Positions 37,310 to 52,205 of a stretch of 64,000 nucleotides of DNA are shown here, one piece after another. The position numbers and the translations under genes are program-made. The stretch lies in contig NZ_CP041247.1 in assembly GCF_006711645.1 (NCBI RefSeq), positions 5,202,427-5,266,426 of the forward strand, in the 5' to 3' direction. This DNA comes from Klebsiella electrica (GTDB lineage Bacteria; Pseudomonadota; Gammaproteobacteria; Enterobacterales; Enterobacteriaceae). The notes beneath the pieces are model-generated. The model worked only from the letters and a program-made list of their open reading frames with translations, was not told the origin of the DNA and did not search any database. How positions within the stretch are numbered: the stretch's first letter is position 1; each line of letters begins with the position of its first letter.

Positions 37310-38851
37310 ATGCAACTGAATTCCACCGAAATCAGCGAACTGATCAAGCAGCGCATTGCTCAGTTCAATGTGGTGAGCGAAGCTCACAACGAAGGTACTA
37401 TTGTTTCCGTCAGTGACGGTGTTATCCGCATCCACGGCCTGGCCGATTGTATGCAGGGTGAGATGATTTCCCTGCCGGGTAACCGTTACGCTATCGCACT
37501 GAACCTGGAGCGCGACTCCGTAGGTGCGGTGGTGATGGGTCCGTACGCCGACCTCGCCGAAGGCATGAAGGTTAAATGTACTGGCCGTATCCTTGAAGTT
37601 CCGGTTGGCCGCGGCCTGCTGGGTCGCGTGGTGAACACCCTGGGTGCGCCTATCGACGGTAAAGGTCCGGTTGAGCACGATGGCTTCTCGCCAATCGAAG
37701 TTATCGCTCCGGGCGTTATCGAACGTCAGTCCGTCGATCAGCCGGTACAGACCGGTTACAAATCCGTCGATGCCATGATTCCAATCGGCCGTGGCCAGCG
37801 TGAGCTGATCATCGGTGACCGTCAGACCGGTAAAACCGCGATGGCAATCGATGCGATCATCAACCAACGTGATTCCGGTATCAAGTGCGTCTACGTGGCT
37901 ATCGGCCAGAAAGCGTCCACCATTTCTAACGTGGTGCGTAAACTGGAAGAACACGGCGCGCTGTCCAACACTATCGTTGTCGTGGCGACCGCTTCTGAAT
38001 CTGCTGCACTGCAATACCTGGCACCGTATGCCGGTTGCGCAATGGGCGAATACTTCCGCGACCGCGGTGAAGATGCGCTGATCGTTTACGATGACCTGTC
38101 TAAACAGGCTGTTGCTTACCGTCAGGTTTCCCTGCTGCTCCGTCGTCCGCCAGGACGTGAAGCATTCCCGGGCGACGTGTTCTACCTCCACTCCCGTCTG
38201 CTGGAGCGCGCATCCCGCGTTAACGCGGAATACGTAGAGAAGTTCACCAACGGTGAAGTCAAAGGTAAAACCGGCTCCCTGACCGCGCTGCCGATTATCG
38301 AAACCCAGGCGGGTGACGTTTCTGCGTTCGTTCCGACCAACGTAATTTCCATTACCGATGGTCAGATCTTCCTGGAAACCAACCTGTTTAACTCTGGTAT
38401 TCGTCCTGCGGTTAACCCGGGTATCTCCGTATCCCGTGTGGGTGGTGCTGCTCAGACCAAGATCATCAAGAAACTGTCCGGTGGTATCCGTACCGCGCTG
38501 GCGCAGTATCGTGAACTGGCTGCGTTCTCTCAGTTCGCATCCGATCTGGATGAAGCAACCCGTAAACAGCTGAGCCATGGTCAGAAAGTAACCGAGCTGC
38601 TGAAACAGAAACAGTATGCGCCGATGTCTGTAGCACAGCAGGGTCTGGTCCTGTTTGCTGCTGAACGCGGTTACCTCGAAGATGTGGAACTGGCGAAAAT
38701 CGGTAGCTTCGAAGCCGCTCTGCTGGCTTACGTTGACCGTGACCACGCTCCGCTGATGCAAGAGATTAACCAGACCGGTGGCTATAACGACGAGATCGAA
38801 GGCAAGCTGAAAAGCATCCTCGACTCCTTTAAAGCAACCCAGTCCTGGTAA
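37310..38851 (+). CDS. atpA: ATP synthase F1 subunit alpha
   Basis: 513 residues. P-loop GDRQTGKT near 169-176; arginine finger region [14 protein letters not shown]. Non-catalytic nucleotide-binding subunit. A long open frame on the opposite strand (37163-38761) is a codon-usage shadow. Confidence 0.98.
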   Translation: MQLNSTEISELIKQRIAQFNVVSEAHNEGTIVSVSDGVIRIHGLADCMQGEMISLPGNRYAIALNLERDSVGAVVMGPYADLAEGMKVKCTGRILEVPVGRGLLGRVVNTLGAPIDGKGPVEHDGFSPIEVIAPGVIERQSVDQPVQTGYKSVDAMIPIGRGQRELIIGDRQTGKTAMAIDAIINQRDSGIKCVYVAIGQKASTISNVVRKLEEHGALSNTIVVVATASESAALQYLAPYAGCAMGEYFRDRGEDALIVYDDLSKQAVAYRQVSLLLRRPPGREAFPGDVFYLHSRLLERASRVNAEYVEKFTNGEVKGKTGSLTALPIIETQAGDVSAFVPTNVISITDGQIFLETNLFNSGIRPAVNPGISVSRVGGAAQTKIIKKLSGGIRTALAQYRELAAFSQFASDLDEATRKQLSHGQKVTELLKQKQYAPMSVAQQGLVLFAAERGYLEDVELAKIGSFEAALLAYVDRDHAPLMQEINQTGGYNDEIEGKLKSILDSFKATQSW

Positions 38852-38901
38852 AGTCTGGCGGCTTGCCTTAGGGCAGGCCGCAAGGCATTGAGGAGAAGTT
38901 C

Positions 38902-41174
<2,273 letters not shown>

Positions 41175-41194
41175 CGCCTTAATCGGAGGGTGAT

Positions 41195-41614
41195 ATGGCA
41201 ATGACTTACCACCTGGATGTCGTCAGCGCGGAGCAGCAAATGTTCTCCGGTCTGGTCGAGAAAATCCAGGTAACGGGTAGTGAAGGTGAACTGGGGATTT
41301 ACCCAGGTCACGCACCGCTGCTCACCGCCATTAAGCCTGGTATGATTCGCATCGTTAAACAGCACGGTCATGAAGAGTTTATCTATCTGTCCGGCGGCAT
41401 TCTTGAAGTGCAGCCTGGTAGCGTGACCGTTCTGGCTGATACGGCTATTCGTGGCCAGGATCTCGACGAAGCGCGAGCCCTGGAATCGAAGCGTAAAGCG
41501 GAAGAGCACATTAACAGCTCTCACGGCGACGTGGATTACGCTCAGGCGTCCGCGGAACTGGCCAAAGCGATCGCCAAACTGCGCGTTATCGAGTTGACCA
41601 AAAAAGCGATGTAA
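41195..41614 (+). CDS. atpC: ATP synthase F1 subunit epsilon
   Basis: 139 residues: N-terminal beta-sandwich ([19 protein letters not shown]) and C-terminal helical hairpin that can inhibit ATP hydrolysis. Last gene of the operon, followed by a terminator. Confidence 0.97.
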   Translation: MAMTYHLDVVSAEQQMFSGLVEKIQVTGSEGELGIYPGHAPLLTAIKPGMIRIVKQHGHEEFIYLSGGILEVQPGSVTVLADTAIRGQDLDEARALESKRKAEEHINSSHGDVDYAQASAELAKAIAKLRVIELTKKAM

Positions 41615-41630
41615 CACCGGCTTGAAAGTT

Positions 41631-41665
41631 AAAAAGCCAGTCTGGTTTCCAGGCTGGCTTTTTTT
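41631..41665 (+). terminator. Terminator of the atp operon
   Basis: AAGCCAG and CTGGCTT arms around a 13-base loop that can extend the pairing, followed by seven Ts. Confidence 0.9.
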
Positions 41666-41735
41666 ATGCTTTCGTTTCAAACTCATCAAAACTAAAATGG
41701 TATTTTAATTTTTTGTGATTGACGTCTCATTTCTG

Positions 41736-41764
41736 TTGATCGGTTAAAAAATGAAGCGTAGACT
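41736..41764 (+). promoter_or_regulatory. Possible promoter of the 23-codon ORF
   Basis: TTGATC (41736-41741), 17-bp spacer, TAGACT (41759-41764). It would start transcription near 41771, placing the CRP palindrome at the start point, an arrangement that suggests repression. A CRP-activated promoter further down is an alternative, but no good -10 is seen at the right distance. Confidence 0.4.
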
Positions 41765-41767
41765 TGT

Positions 41768-41789
41768 TTTTGTGATGTGTATCACAAAA
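41768..41789. promoter_or_regulatory. Consensus CRP site downstream of atpC
   Basis: Core TGTGATGTGTATCACA (41771-41786): both half-sites TGTGA and TCACA are perfect with the 6-base spacing, and the flanks are T/A-rich. It is the best CRP match in the window. No annotated gene but the 23-codon ORF lies just downstream on the plus strand. Confidence 0.85.
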
Positions 41790-41828
41790 CGAATTTACCA
41801 GAACACATTCTTTATCCAGGAAGTCATC

Positions 41829-41900
41829 ATGAAACTGCTTAACAAAATCATCGCTTTCTTCAGTGCTATGAACGTCACTTTCGGTACCTTCAATCACTAA
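41829..41900 (+). CDS. Unrecognised 23-residue peptide ORF under a CRP site
   Basis: The frame reads MKLLNKIIAFFSAMNVTFGT then FNH and stop. A Shine-Dalgarno (CCAGGAAG, about 7 bases before the ATG) precedes it. A perfect CRP palindrome lies about 40-58 bases upstream and a strong terminator about 70 bases downstream. The peptide is a short amphipathic or hydrophobic stretch with two lysines at the N-terminus, enough for membrane association but short for a full transmembrane helix. I do not recognise a family. It could instead be the leader or decoy frame of a small RNA of about 150-230 nt. Confidence 0.5.
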   Translation: MKLLNKIIAFFSAMNVTFGTFNH

Positions 41901-41970
41901 GTCGCCAGCCGCTCTGCATTTGCGCTGTACCGCTAACGACAACGACAACACATGCGGTGTGAAGCAGAAC

Positions 41971-42005
41971 GAAAAAGGTCGCCCGGGGGCGGCCTTTGTG
42001 TTTTT
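41971..42005. terminator. Bidirectional terminator between the small ORF and the pectate lyase gene
   Basis: Stem AAAGGTCGCCC/GGGCGGCCTTT with a short loop, followed by T-rich sequence on the plus strand and by TTTTT on the minus strand, so it can end both convergent transcripts. Confidence 0.8.
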
Positions 42006-42028
42006 CTCTGCCGGATAAAGCGCACTCA

Positions 42029-44200
42029 TTAACGACGGTTGAGAAAATCTCCGCTGGCAAAACTGCCATCGGCATGACGCAGCAGCGGATCCGGCAGCGT
42101 CAGGGACTGGTAATCGGCGCTCTGTATGGTTTTCCCCTCAGCGTTAACGCTTTTCCCCTCGCGAATAAAGTAGTTGTTGTCTGCTATATTGCCGACCACG
42201 GCATCATCATATTTTCCCGGCTGGCTGCGCAGTGACAGATTGTTGCTGAAGACCCCTTGAGTCTCTGGCTTACCGTAAGGGCTGGGGCGGAAGAGATAGT
42301 TAAAGCGCAGGTTATCTACCGCGACGTTATTGGCCACCACCAGCTTGCCGGGATTGAAATTATCCGTGAACCCGTCAAGATGGTTGCCGATGGCAATGCT
42401 GTGACGTATTTCGTGGGCAACCGGCTGCCCTTCCCCACCGAGTTTAAAACCGTTACTGGTGTTATTGCGGGCAATTGAATTCTCGATCACCACAACACCG
42501 TTGGCACCGTCTTCGATTTTGTTAAACAGGTCGAATCCGTCATCGATATTGTCGTGTGAGTAGCAGCCTTGCAGGCGATTACCTTCCCCTACCCGCATTT
42601 TTACGGCGAAGCCATCGGCGTTAATCTTACCGGGATCCTCATTGCCGTAGGATTCTGAGTTCACGACCCGGTTGTAGCTGGCCCACAGCGGGCGACCAGT
42701 TTTGTCCGGGGAGGAGATCTGGATCCCGGTATCCTCGTTTTTGTAGGCGGTGACGTTCTCGATCAGGTTATGGCTGCCCTGGATGCGCAGGCTGTTGTCT
42801 GTTATTGAGATACCCTTGATATGCCAGTAGTTCGCATCCAGCAGCAGGCCATGAATAACCGCCTTGTCGTCGGCCAGCAGCGTTTTTACCTTTTCTCTGA
42901 GCCCGCTGGCCGGCAGCGGAATCACCGTTTGCGGATAATCCCCGGCGGCTAAGATAATCTTTCCGCCCGGAGGCAACAAATCGAGCGCGGTGGAGAGGTC
43001 GAGCGGAGAATCAAGCGTCCCTTTGGCGTCAGTCTGACCTTCAGGAGAGACATGCAGCGTATTCCCTTCAACGCGGGAGCTGCGTTCAACCGTCAGGCTT
43101 TGCGTAATGGGTTTTTGGCTACTGGCGGGAGTAAAAACAATCTCGAAGGTACTTTTCTCTTTGAGCGTCGCGGGCTGCGTAAACATCGCGCCAGCCTTGA
43201 CCTTTTTATTTATCCCAAGCGTCACCTCGTCCTGACGAACCGTGAAATCGCCATCGGCGCTGGCCCGCGCCTGCAATACGTAATCTGCGCTCTGGCTTTT
43301 TGCGCCCGAGGCGATTTGCATCACGACCGGCCAGGTTTTGGCAACATAGGGCTGTGAAGCAACGGTATTCGCCGGGGATGTCACCAGAGATGCATGGCTG
43401 ACGGTGATTCTGGCATTACGTGAGGCAAAAAAGCCAACGTAGTAGCTGTCTTTATCCTGTTGGGTTATCAGATCGGCATGAGGCACTGTTTGGCTTACCC
43501 ACTTATCACTGCCGACCGGGGCCCATGATGTCACAAATCCCTCATTGGTACGTTCGAGTCTGAGCTGGAAGTCCGGTGTCTGCTTAAGATCGATATTCTC
43601 TTTATAGCTCAGCCGGTTGATAGTCGAGCCTGGGTTTCCCCAGGGGCGAGTGATCCCTTCCCGGGCGATAGCCTGGAGTTTGACGTGCGAGCGATCTTTT
43701 TTATCCTGAGTCATAATCGCGTTCATGACCATATTGGATGCCGCCGGAAACTCTTCGTAGCCAACCACCAAAGGTTGCTGCCGCGGTTGGCCGAGAACAT
43801 CGCGAACCAACAGCCCTGCACCCTCTTGTGCTGCCGGAAGGGCGCTATTTTCCGGACCAAATTGCTCCACCGTCACCGTGGCTTGCAGGATGAAATTCTG
43901 CCGGGCCGGAAGTTCAGTATAAAAGAAGGTCAGACCGTCATGGGAGTTGGCGATTTTTCCACCCCGACTCTCAAGCGTGACGGGGGCCTGGAGGTTGGCA
44001 GTATCCTGCGGAGCCAGTTTTTTTCCTGCTATCGTTACGTCGTTAACGCCGATCTTTTCCGGCAGCACGTTGGAGGAAAAATTCACGTCAGTTGATTGAC
44101 CAAAAGCGATGCTTCGCCAGACATGCTGCTCGTCAGCCTGCAGCGGTAATGCGATAATTGTGCTGCAAAGGGCTAATGCCAAAGGTATTTTTTTATTCAT
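42029..44200 (-). CDS. pelX: Exported family PL9 pectate lyase (PelX-like exopolygalacturonate lyase)
   Basis: 723 residues with a signal peptide (MNKKIPLALALCSTIIALPL, cleavage after QA). Residues about 25-375 form beta-rich N-terminal modules; about 380-720 are a right-handed beta-helix. The PL9 calcium cluster is intact: Asp529 (NADGFAVK), Asp553, Asp554 and Asp557 (IDDGFDLF), with the same 24-residue spacing as in Dickeya PelL (D209/D233/D234/D237). Lys586 in NGFKLGGEG is the likely catalytic lysine. The length suits Dickeya PelX, a periplasmic enzyme releasing unsaturated digalacturonate from polymer ends. AGGAGA precedes the ATG. Two KdgR-like boxes lie upstream. It sits between atpC and glmU, where E. 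coli has nothing. PL9 assignment is firm; exo-mode and location are inferred. Confidence 0.85.
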   Translation of the reverse strand: MNKKIPLALALCSTIIALPLQADEQHVWRSIAFGQSTDVNFSSNVLPEKIGVNDVTIAGKKLAPQDTANLQAPVTLESRGGKIANSHDGLTFFYTELPARQNFILQATVTVEQFGPENSALPAAQEGAGLLVRDVLGQPRQQPLVVGYEEFPAASNMVMNAIMTQDKKDRSHVKLQAIAREGITRPWGNPGSTINRLSYKENIDLKQTPDFQLRLERTNEGFVTSWAPVGSDKWVSQTVPHADLITQQDKDSYYVGFFASRNARITVSHASLVTSPANTVASQPYVAKTWPVVMQIASGAKSQSADYVLQARASADGDFTVRQDEVTLGINKKVKAGAMFTQPATLKEKSTFEIVFTPASSQKPITQSLTVERSSRVEGNTLHVSPEGQTDAKGTLDSPLDLSTALDLLPPGGKIILAAGDYPQTVIPLPASGLREKVKTLLADDKAVIHGLLLDANYWHIKGISITDNSLRIQGSHNLIENVTAYKNEDTGIQISSPDKTGRPLWASYNRVVNSESYGNEDPGKINADGFAVKMRVGEGNRLQGCYSHDNIDDGFDLFNKIEDGANGVVVIENSIARNNTSNGFKLGGEGQPVAHEIRHSIAIGNHLDGFTDNFNPGKLVVANNVAVDNLRFNYLFRPSPYGKPETQGVFSNNLSLRSQPGKYDDAVVGNIADNNYFIREGKSVNAEGKTIQSADYQSLTLPDPLLRHADGSFASGDFLNRR

Positions 44201-44240
44201 TTTTGTCTCCTGGGTAATTATTGAGCAGTATTATCATAAT

Positions 44241-44261
44241 AATGAAATGGCGTTTCTATTT
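44241..44261. promoter_or_regulatory. KdgR-like operator, proximal, upstream of pelX
   Basis: AATGAAATGGCGTTTCTATT resembles the KdgR consensus (AATRAAAYRNYRTTTYATT) apart from one inserted base in the right arm. It lies about 40-60 bases before the lyase ATG, over the likely promoter. Confidence 0.55.
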
Positions 44262-44282
44262 GACGCGTCACAATTAATGAAT

Positions 44283-44303
44283 ATTGAAACCATGTTTTAT
44301 TTT
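44283..44303. promoter_or_regulatory. KdgR-like operator, distal, upstream of pelX
   Basis: ATTGAAACCATGTTTTATTT matches a typical KdgR box (AATGAAACATTGTTTTATTT) at almost every position. KdgR represses pectin-degradation genes until 2-keto-3-deoxygluconate builds up. The rest of 44201-44545 holds only the two divergent promoter regions. Confidence 0.65.
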
Positions 44304-44545
44304 ATTGCTTTGCTTTATTCAGGTGTCAAAAAAACAGGAAAAGCAGTGGGATAGCAGGCATTTATCTCCCGTATGTGGTTTTTCAGGAGATAAACTGATT
44401 TGCAGTGGTGAAAAATAGCGCCATAAAATGGTGTATAGCGTTGAGCCAGGGCGGTTTATCCTCGTCTCGTTTCATGATGAAAAATATGTAGATATTTCAA
44501 CGTGAAAGGCTTTTACTTTTCGTTCTAATCGTTGTCAGGATGCGT

Positions 44546-45916
44546 ATGTCAAACAGTGCGATGAGCGTGGTTATCCTTGCCGCAGGCAAAGGGACCCGCA
44601 TGTATTCCGATCTTCCTAAGGTGCTGCACTCCCTGGCCGGGAAGCCAATGGTGCAGCATGTTATTGATGCAACTAAAGATCTCGGTGCTTCGGCCGTACA
44701 TCTGGTGTACGGGCACGGTGGCGATCTGCTGCGCCAGACGCTGCATGAAGATAATCTTAACTGGGTCTTACAAGCTGAACAGCTCGGTACCGGTCATGCC
44801 ATGCAACAGGCGGCGCCGTTCTTCCGTGATGATGAAGACATCATGATGCTGTACGGCGATGTTCCGCTGATTTCCGTTGATACGCTACAACGCCTGCGTG
44901 CGGCGAAGCCGCAGGGCGGTATTGGCCTGCTGACGGTGAAACTGGACGATCCGAGCGGATATGGTCGCATTACCCGTGAAAATGGCCAGGTTACCGGCAT
45001 CGTTGAGCATAAAGATGCCAGCGATGCGCAGCGTCAGATTCAGGAAATTAACACCGGAATTTTGATCGCGGGTGGGGCGGATTTAAAACGCTGGCTGGCG
45101 AAGCTAACGAACAACAATGTGCAGGGCGAATACTACATCACTGATATTATCGCCATGGCGTATCAGGAAGGGCGTGAAATCGTTGCCGTTCATCCGCAGC
45201 GCTTAAGCGAAGTTGAAGGGGTAAACAACCGCCTGCAGCTGTCGCGTCTGGAGCGCGTTTATCAAGCCAAACAGGCGGAAAAACTGCTGCTGGCGGGCGT
45301 GATGCTGCGCGATCCGGCGCGTTTCGATCTCCGCGGTACCCTGAAACATGGGCGCGATGTAGAGATTGATACTAACGTTATCCTCGAAGGAAACGTGGTA
45401 CTGGGCGAGCGCGTGAAGATAGGCGCCGGCTGCGTGATCAAAAACAGCACCATTGGCGATGACTGTGAGATAAGCCCGTATTCGGTGGTGGAAGATGCTC
45501 ATTTGCAGGCCGCCTGCACCATCGGGCCGTTCGCGCGCCTGCGTCCAGGTGCTGAACTGCTGGAAGGCGCGCATGTCGGCAACTTCGTAGAAATGAAAAA
45601 AGCGCGGCTGGGTAAAGGTTCGAAAGCCGGGCATCTCTCGTATCTCGGCGACGCGGAAATCGGCGACAATGTGAATATCGGCGCCGGTACCATTACCTGT
45701 AACTACGATGGGGCGAATAAATTTAAAACCATCATCGGCGACGATGTGTTTGTCGGTTCCGACACCCAACTGGTGGCGCCGGTGACCGTGGGTAAAGGTG
45801 CCACGATTGCCGCCGGTACGACGGTCACGCGCGATATTGCCGACAACGAACTGGTTTTAAGCCGTGTGCCGCAGGTCCATAAACAGGGCTGGCAGCGTCC
45901 GGTGAAGAAGAAGTAA
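44546..45916 (+). CDS. glmU: Bifunctional GlcNAc-1-P uridyltransferase / GlcN-1-P acetyltransferase GlmU
   Basis: 456 residues. N-terminal nucleotidyltransferase with [18 protein letters not shown] (about 11-28); C-terminal left-handed beta-helix of hexapeptide repeats (about 250-440), including the acetyl-CoA region [11 protein letters not shown]. Makes UDP-GlcNAc for peptidoglycan and LPS. I choose the ATG at 44546 ([14 protein letters not shown]): it matches the family length and has AGGA at a good distance, whereas an ATG at 44540 overlaps the Shine-Dalgarno. Confidence 0.96.
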   Translation: MSNSAMSVVILAAGKGTRMYSDLPKVLHSLAGKPMVQHVIDATKDLGASAVHLVYGHGGDLLRQTLHEDNLNWVLQAEQLGTGHAMQQAAPFFRDDEDIMMLYGDVPLISVDTLQRLRAAKPQGGIGLLTVKLDDPSGYGRITRENGQVTGIVEHKDASDAQRQIQEINTGILIAGGADLKRWLAKLTNNNVQGEYYITDIIAMAYQEGREIVAVHPQRLSEVEGVNNRLQLSRLERVYQAKQAEKLLLAGVMLRDPARFDLRGTLKHGRDVEIDTNVILEGNVVLGERVKIGAGCVIKNSTIGDDCEISPYSVVEDAHLQAACTIGPFARLRPGAELLEGAHVGNFVEMKKARLGKGSKAGHLSYLGDAEIGDNVNIGAGTITCNYDGANKFKTIIGDDVFVGSDTQLVAPVTVGKGATIAAGTTVTRDIADNELVLSRVPQVHKQGWQRPVKKK

Positions 45917-45999
45917 TTTTTGGATTGTCGCCGGGGGGAGACCGCCCGGCGAACCAGGATGAGAGGATCAATACAGGTCCCCGTCCGCAGGCAGGACCA

Positions 46000-46102
46000 T
46001 AAAAATAACCCCACTCTCTACAAGGCTCGGGGCGCCCGTAATGCGGGCAAATACAGGTCAGCGACAACGCATGGCATAACGCCATTATCAGGAAATTTAA
46101 CT
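46000..46102 (+). promoter_or_regulatory. glmS leader with expected GlmZ small-RNA target
   Basis: The glmU-glmS spacer is long (186 bases) and nearly identical to E. coli over its last 90 bases, including an inhibitory stem built from GGCATAACGCC next to the start. In E. coli, GlmZ with Hfq opens this hairpin when glucosamine 6-phosphate is low, after RNase E cleavage separates glmS from glmU. Confidence 0.6.
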
Positions 46103-47932
46103 ATGTGTGGAATTGTTGGCGCAGTCGCGCAGCGTGATATTGCTGAAATCCTTCTCGAAGGTTTACGTCGTCTTGAATACCGTGGATATGACTCTGCCGG
46201 TCTGGCAGTGGTTGATAACGCCGGGCATATGTCCCGCGTTCGTCGTCTCGGTAAAGTCCAGATGCTGGCTCAGGCGGTAGAAGAGCACCCGTTACACGGT
46301 GGTACGGGCATTGCCCATACCCGCTGGGCAACGCACGGTGAGCCGTCTGAAGGTAACGCGCATCCGCATGTTTCTGAACACATTGTGGTGGTCCATAACG
46401 GTATCATCGAAAACCACGAGCCGCTGCGTGAACTCCTGCAGTCCCGCGGCTATGTCTTTGCCTCTGAGACCGACACCGAGGTGATTGCTCACCTGGTAAA
46501 CTGGGAGCAGAAGCAAGGCGGCACGCTGCGTGACGCCGTTCTGCGGACTATTCCACAGCTGCGCGGTGCTTATGGCACGGTGATTATGGATGCCCGCGAT
46601 CCGGGAACTCTGCTGGCTGCGCGTTCTGGTAGCCCGCTGGTTATCGGTCTGGGAATGGGGGAAAACTTCATTGCTTCCGATCAGCTGGCGCTGCTGCCGG
46701 TGACCCGCCGCTTTATCTTCCTCGAAGAGGGCGATATTGCCGAAGTGACCCGCCGCTCCGTGGTGATTTTTGATAAGTCTGGCGCGGAAGTAAAACGTCC
46801 GGATATCGAATCCAACCAGCAATATGATGCGGGCGATAAAGGTATTTATCGCCACTATATGCAAAAAGAGATTTACGAACAGCCGAATGCTATCAAAAAC
46901 ACCCTCACCGGGCGTATCAACCATGGTGAAGTGGATCTCAGCGAGCTGGGCGCGCATGCTAACGAGATGCTGTCTCAGGTTGAACACATCCAGATCGTGG
47001 CCTGCGGTACCTCGTATAACTCCGGCATGGTTTCTCGTTACTGGTTTGAAGCGCTGGCGGGCGTACCGTGCGATGTTGAAATCGCCTCTGAATTCCGCTA
47101 TCGCAAATCGGCGGTGCGTCGCAACAGCCTGATGATCACGCTTTCCCAGTCCGGTGAGACTGCGGATACGCTGGCCGCGCTGCGTCTGTCAAAAGAGCTG
47201 GGCTATCTGGGATCGCTGGCTATTTGTAACGTGGCGAGTTCTTCTCTGGTCCGCGAGTCCGATTTGTCGCTGATGACCAAAGCGGGCACTGAGATCGGCG
47301 TAGCCTCGACCAAAGCCTTTACCACTCAGCTGACCGTATTGCTGCTGCTGGTGGCAAAACTGGCGCGTCTTAAAGGTCTGGATGCCGCCGTTGAGCATGA
47401 TATCGTGCATGGGCTGCAGGCGTTGCCGAGCCGTATTGAGCAGATGCTGTCGCAGGATAAGCGTATTGAAGCGTTGGCTGAGAACTTCTCCGATAAGCAC
47501 CATGCGCTGTTCCTTGGCCGTGGCGATCAGTATCCGATCGCGCTGGAAGGGGCGCTGAAGCTGAAAGAGATCTCTTATATCCACGCGGAAGCCTACGCGG
47601 CCGGTGAGCTGAAGCACGGCCCTCTGGCCCTGATTGACGCCGAAATGCCGGTGATCGTCGTGGCACCGAATAACGAATTGCTGGAGAAGCTGAAATCCAA
47701 CATTGAAGAAGTTCGCGCGCGCGGCGGCCAGCTGTATGTCTTTGCCGATGGCGAGGCGGGTTTCAACAGCAGCGACAATATGCACATTATTGAAATGCCG
47801 CATGTTGAAGAGGTGATTGCGCCGATCTTCTACACCGTGCCGCTACAGCTGCTGGCCTATCACGTTGCGCTGATTAAAGGCACTGACGTTGACCAGCCGC
47901 GTAATCTGGCAAAATCAGTCACCGTAGAATAA
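46103..47932 (+). CDS. glmS: Glutamine-fructose-6-phosphate aminotransferase
   Basis: 609 residues, starting [10 protein letters not shown]; after Met removal Cys1 is the glutaminase nucleophile. Glutaminase domain (about 1-240, with HTRWATHG and [11 protein letters not shown]) then two SIS sugar-isomerase domains (CGTSYNSGM, and [20 protein letters not shown]). Makes glucosamine 6-phosphate, the first amino-sugar step, feeding GlmU. An in-frame extension upstream of 46103 has no family support. Confidence 0.97.
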   Translation: MCGIVGAVAQRDIAEILLEGLRRLEYRGYDSAGLAVVDNAGHMSRVRRLGKVQMLAQAVEEHPLHGGTGIAHTRWATHGEPSEGNAHPHVSEHIVVVHNGIIENHEPLRELLQSRGYVFASETDTEVIAHLVNWEQKQGGTLRDAVLRTIPQLRGAYGTVIMDARDPGTLLAARSGSPLVIGLGMGENFIASDQLALLPVTRRFIFLEEGDIAEVTRRSVVIFDKSGAEVKRPDIESNQQYDAGDKGIYRHYMQKEIYEQPNAIKNTLTGRINHGEVDLSELGAHANEMLSQVEHIQIVACGTSYNSGMVSRYWFEALAGVPCDVEIASEFRYRKSAVRRNSLMITLSQSGETADTLAALRLSKELGYLGSLAICNVASSSLVRESDLSLMTKAGTEIGVASTKAFTTQLTVLLLLVAKLARLKGLDAAVEHDIVHGLQALPSRIEQMLSQDKRIEALAENFSDKHHALFLGRGDQYPIALEGALKLKEISYIHAEAYAAGELKHGPLALIDAEMPVIVVAPNNELLEKLKSNIEEVRARGGQLYVFADGEAGFNSSDNMHIIEMPHVEEVIAPIFYTVPLQLLAYHVALIKGTDVDQPRNLAKSVTVE

Positions 47933-47951
47933 GCCAATACCTATCGTATAA

Positions 47952-47976
47952 GGGCTGCCATCCGGCGGCCCTTTTT
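47952..47976 (+). terminator. Terminator of glmUS
   Basis: Stem GGGCTGCCATCCGGCGGCCC followed by TTTTT. The rest of 47977-48155 is AT-rich with no gene seen. Confidence 0.85.
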
Positions 47977-48155
47977 GGCTTCTGGCGATCGCTTTTGTAC
48001 CGCTCTGGCGGAAAAGGGTTGATGACAAACCGTCATCTTCGGCTACGATTTTTAGTGTCATAAAAAGAAAATTTTTCTGCAATCCTGCGGTCACTTAAAT
48101 AAGTAACGCTATGATTAATATTGTTTTTATTTTCATCACTCCGCTGTCTTTTTGG

Positions 48156-48195
48156 GTGTCATAAAACTGTAATAATTCGTACATTTTACTGTCAC
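48156..48195 (+). promoter_or_regulatory. Tandem Pho boxes of the pst operon
   Basis: Two 18-bp PhoB sites, GTGTCATAAAACTGTAAT (48156-48173) and CGTACATTTTACTGTCAC (48178-48195), each with the 7-bp direct repeats of the consensus. They occupy the -35 region of pstS; TATTTT near 48206 is a likely -10. PhoB activates the operon under phosphate limitation. Confidence 0.9.
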
Positions 48196-48260
48196 CTCTT
48201 TGTCCTATTTTGCTCACCATAGCCTCGAAACAACGATTTACGAATCCAGCAGGAGACATT

Positions 48261-49301
48261 ATGAACGTTATGCGTACCACCGTCGCAACAGTTGTCGCCG
48301 CGACCTTATCGATGAGCGCTTTCTCTGCATTTGCAGCTGCAAGCCTGACTGGCGCGGGCGCAACTTTCCCTGCACCGGTGTATGCCAAATGGGCTGATAC
48401 CTATCAGAAAGAAACCGGCAATAAAGTGAACTACCAGGGCATTGGCTCTTCCGGTGGTGTAAAACAAATTATTGCTAACACCGTTGATTTCGGTGCTTCT
48501 GATGCTCCTCTGGCCGATGACAAACTGGCTCAGGAAGGCCTGTTCCAGTTCCCGACCGTGATTGGCGGCGTGGTTCTGGCAATCAACCTGCCTGGCGTGA
48601 AGTCGGGTGAGCTGGTTCTGGACGGTAAAACCCTGGGGGATATCTACCTCGGCAAAATTAAAAAATGGGATGACGAAGCGATCGCTAAACTCAACCCGGG
48701 CATGAAGCTGCCGTCTCAGAATATCGCCGTGGTTCGTCGCGCCGATGGTTCCGGTACTTCCTTCGTGTTCACCAGCTACCTGGCGAAAGTGAACGAAGAG
48801 TGGAAATCTAAGGTTGGTGCGGGTTCTACCGTAAACTGGCCGACCGGTCTGGGCGGTAAAGGTAACGACGGTATCGCCGCTTTCGTTCAACGTCTGCCGG
48901 GCTCCATTGGCTACGTAGAATACGCTTATGCTAAGCAGAACAACCTGGCCTACACCAAACTGCTTTCCGCAGATGGCAAGCCGGTCAGCCCGACTGAAGA
49001 TAACTTCGCTAACGCGGCTAAAGGTATCGACTGGAGCAAATCCTTCGCACAGGATCTGACTAACCAGAAAGGTGAGAAAGCATGGCCGATCACCTCAACC
49101 ACCTTTATCCTGGTGCACAAAGCTGCGACCAAACCAGAACAGACTGCTGAAGTGCTGAAGTTCTTCGACTGGGCGTACAAACACGGCGGTAAAGAAGCTA
49201 ACGCTCTGGATTACGCAACGCTGCCGGAAAGCGTGGTTCAGCAGGTTCGCGCTGCATGGAAAACCAACGTGAAAGACAGCAGCGGTAAAGCACTGTACTA
49301 A
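48261..49301 (+). CDS. pstS: Periplasmic phosphate-binding protein PstS
   Basis: 346 residues, signal peptide [20 protein letters not shown] then cleavage before [13 protein letters not shown]. Phosphate-contact segments: GATF, GSSGG, GASDAPL and [11 protein letters not shown] start at the ATG at 48261, preceded by AGGAGACATT. Followed by an ERIC element before pstC. Confidence 0.97.
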   Translation: MNVMRTTVATVVAATLSMSAFSAFAAASLTGAGATFPAPVYAKWADTYQKETGNKVNYQGIGSSGGVKQIIANTVDFGASDAPLADDKLAQEGLFQFPTVIGGVVLAINLPGVKSGELVLDGKTLGDIYLGKIKKWDDEAIAKLNPGMKLPSQNIAVVRRADGSGTSFVFTSYLAKVNEEWKSKVGAGSTVNWPTGLGGKGNDGIAAFVQRLPGSIGYVEYAYAKQNNLAYTKLLSADGKPVSPTEDNFANAAKGIDWSKSFAQDLTNQKGEKAWPITSTTFILVHKAATKPEQTAEVLKFFDWAYKHGGKEANALDYATLPESVVQQVRAAWKTNVKDSSGKALY

Positions 49302-49420
49302 ATACCCGTCATACTTTGAGCCGCAGCTGCCTTGGCTGCACTTGCTTACCCCAGTGACATAGTGAATCTATGCTCCTGGGGATTCACAAGCTTGCTGCAA
49401 CTCGAATTATTTAGGGTATA
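49302..49420. repeat. ERIC element in the pstS-pstC spacer
   Basis: A roughly 118-bp palindromic repeat bounded by ATACCC and GGGTAT that begins at the base after the pstS stop. Its core matches ERIC primer sites: gctcctggggattcac and cttaccccagtgac. It fills most of the 184-base spacer and would fold in the operon mRNA, probably protecting the abundant pstS message at its 3' end. Confidence 0.9.
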
Positions 49421-49482
49421 GCATTACGTTAGCCTGGAGGCTCGATAAAATGCGCGCTTCCAGGCCCAAACAGAAAGAGTAA

Positions 49483-52154
<2,672 letters not shown>

Positions 52155-52205
52155 TTGCCCTTCTGCTTTCACAGGAACTAACCCGTTGGGCATTCAGGAG
52201 ACACC

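Noticed and set aside
37163..38761. 532-codon open frame antisense to atpA
   Set aside because: It lies wholly opposite atpA and the end of atpH, has no recognisable domain or ribosome-binding site, and is the shadow expected from biased codon use in a highly expressed gene.
44262..44276. TGACGCGTCA palindrome upstream of the pectate lyase as a CRP site
   Set aside because: The half-sites are only 4 bases apart instead of 6, so it does not fit CRP. It may be chance or another regulator's site.
44109..44354. 81-codon frame between pelX and glmU
   Set aside because: It overlaps the pelX start on the other strand, lacks a ribosome-binding site and runs through the operator region.
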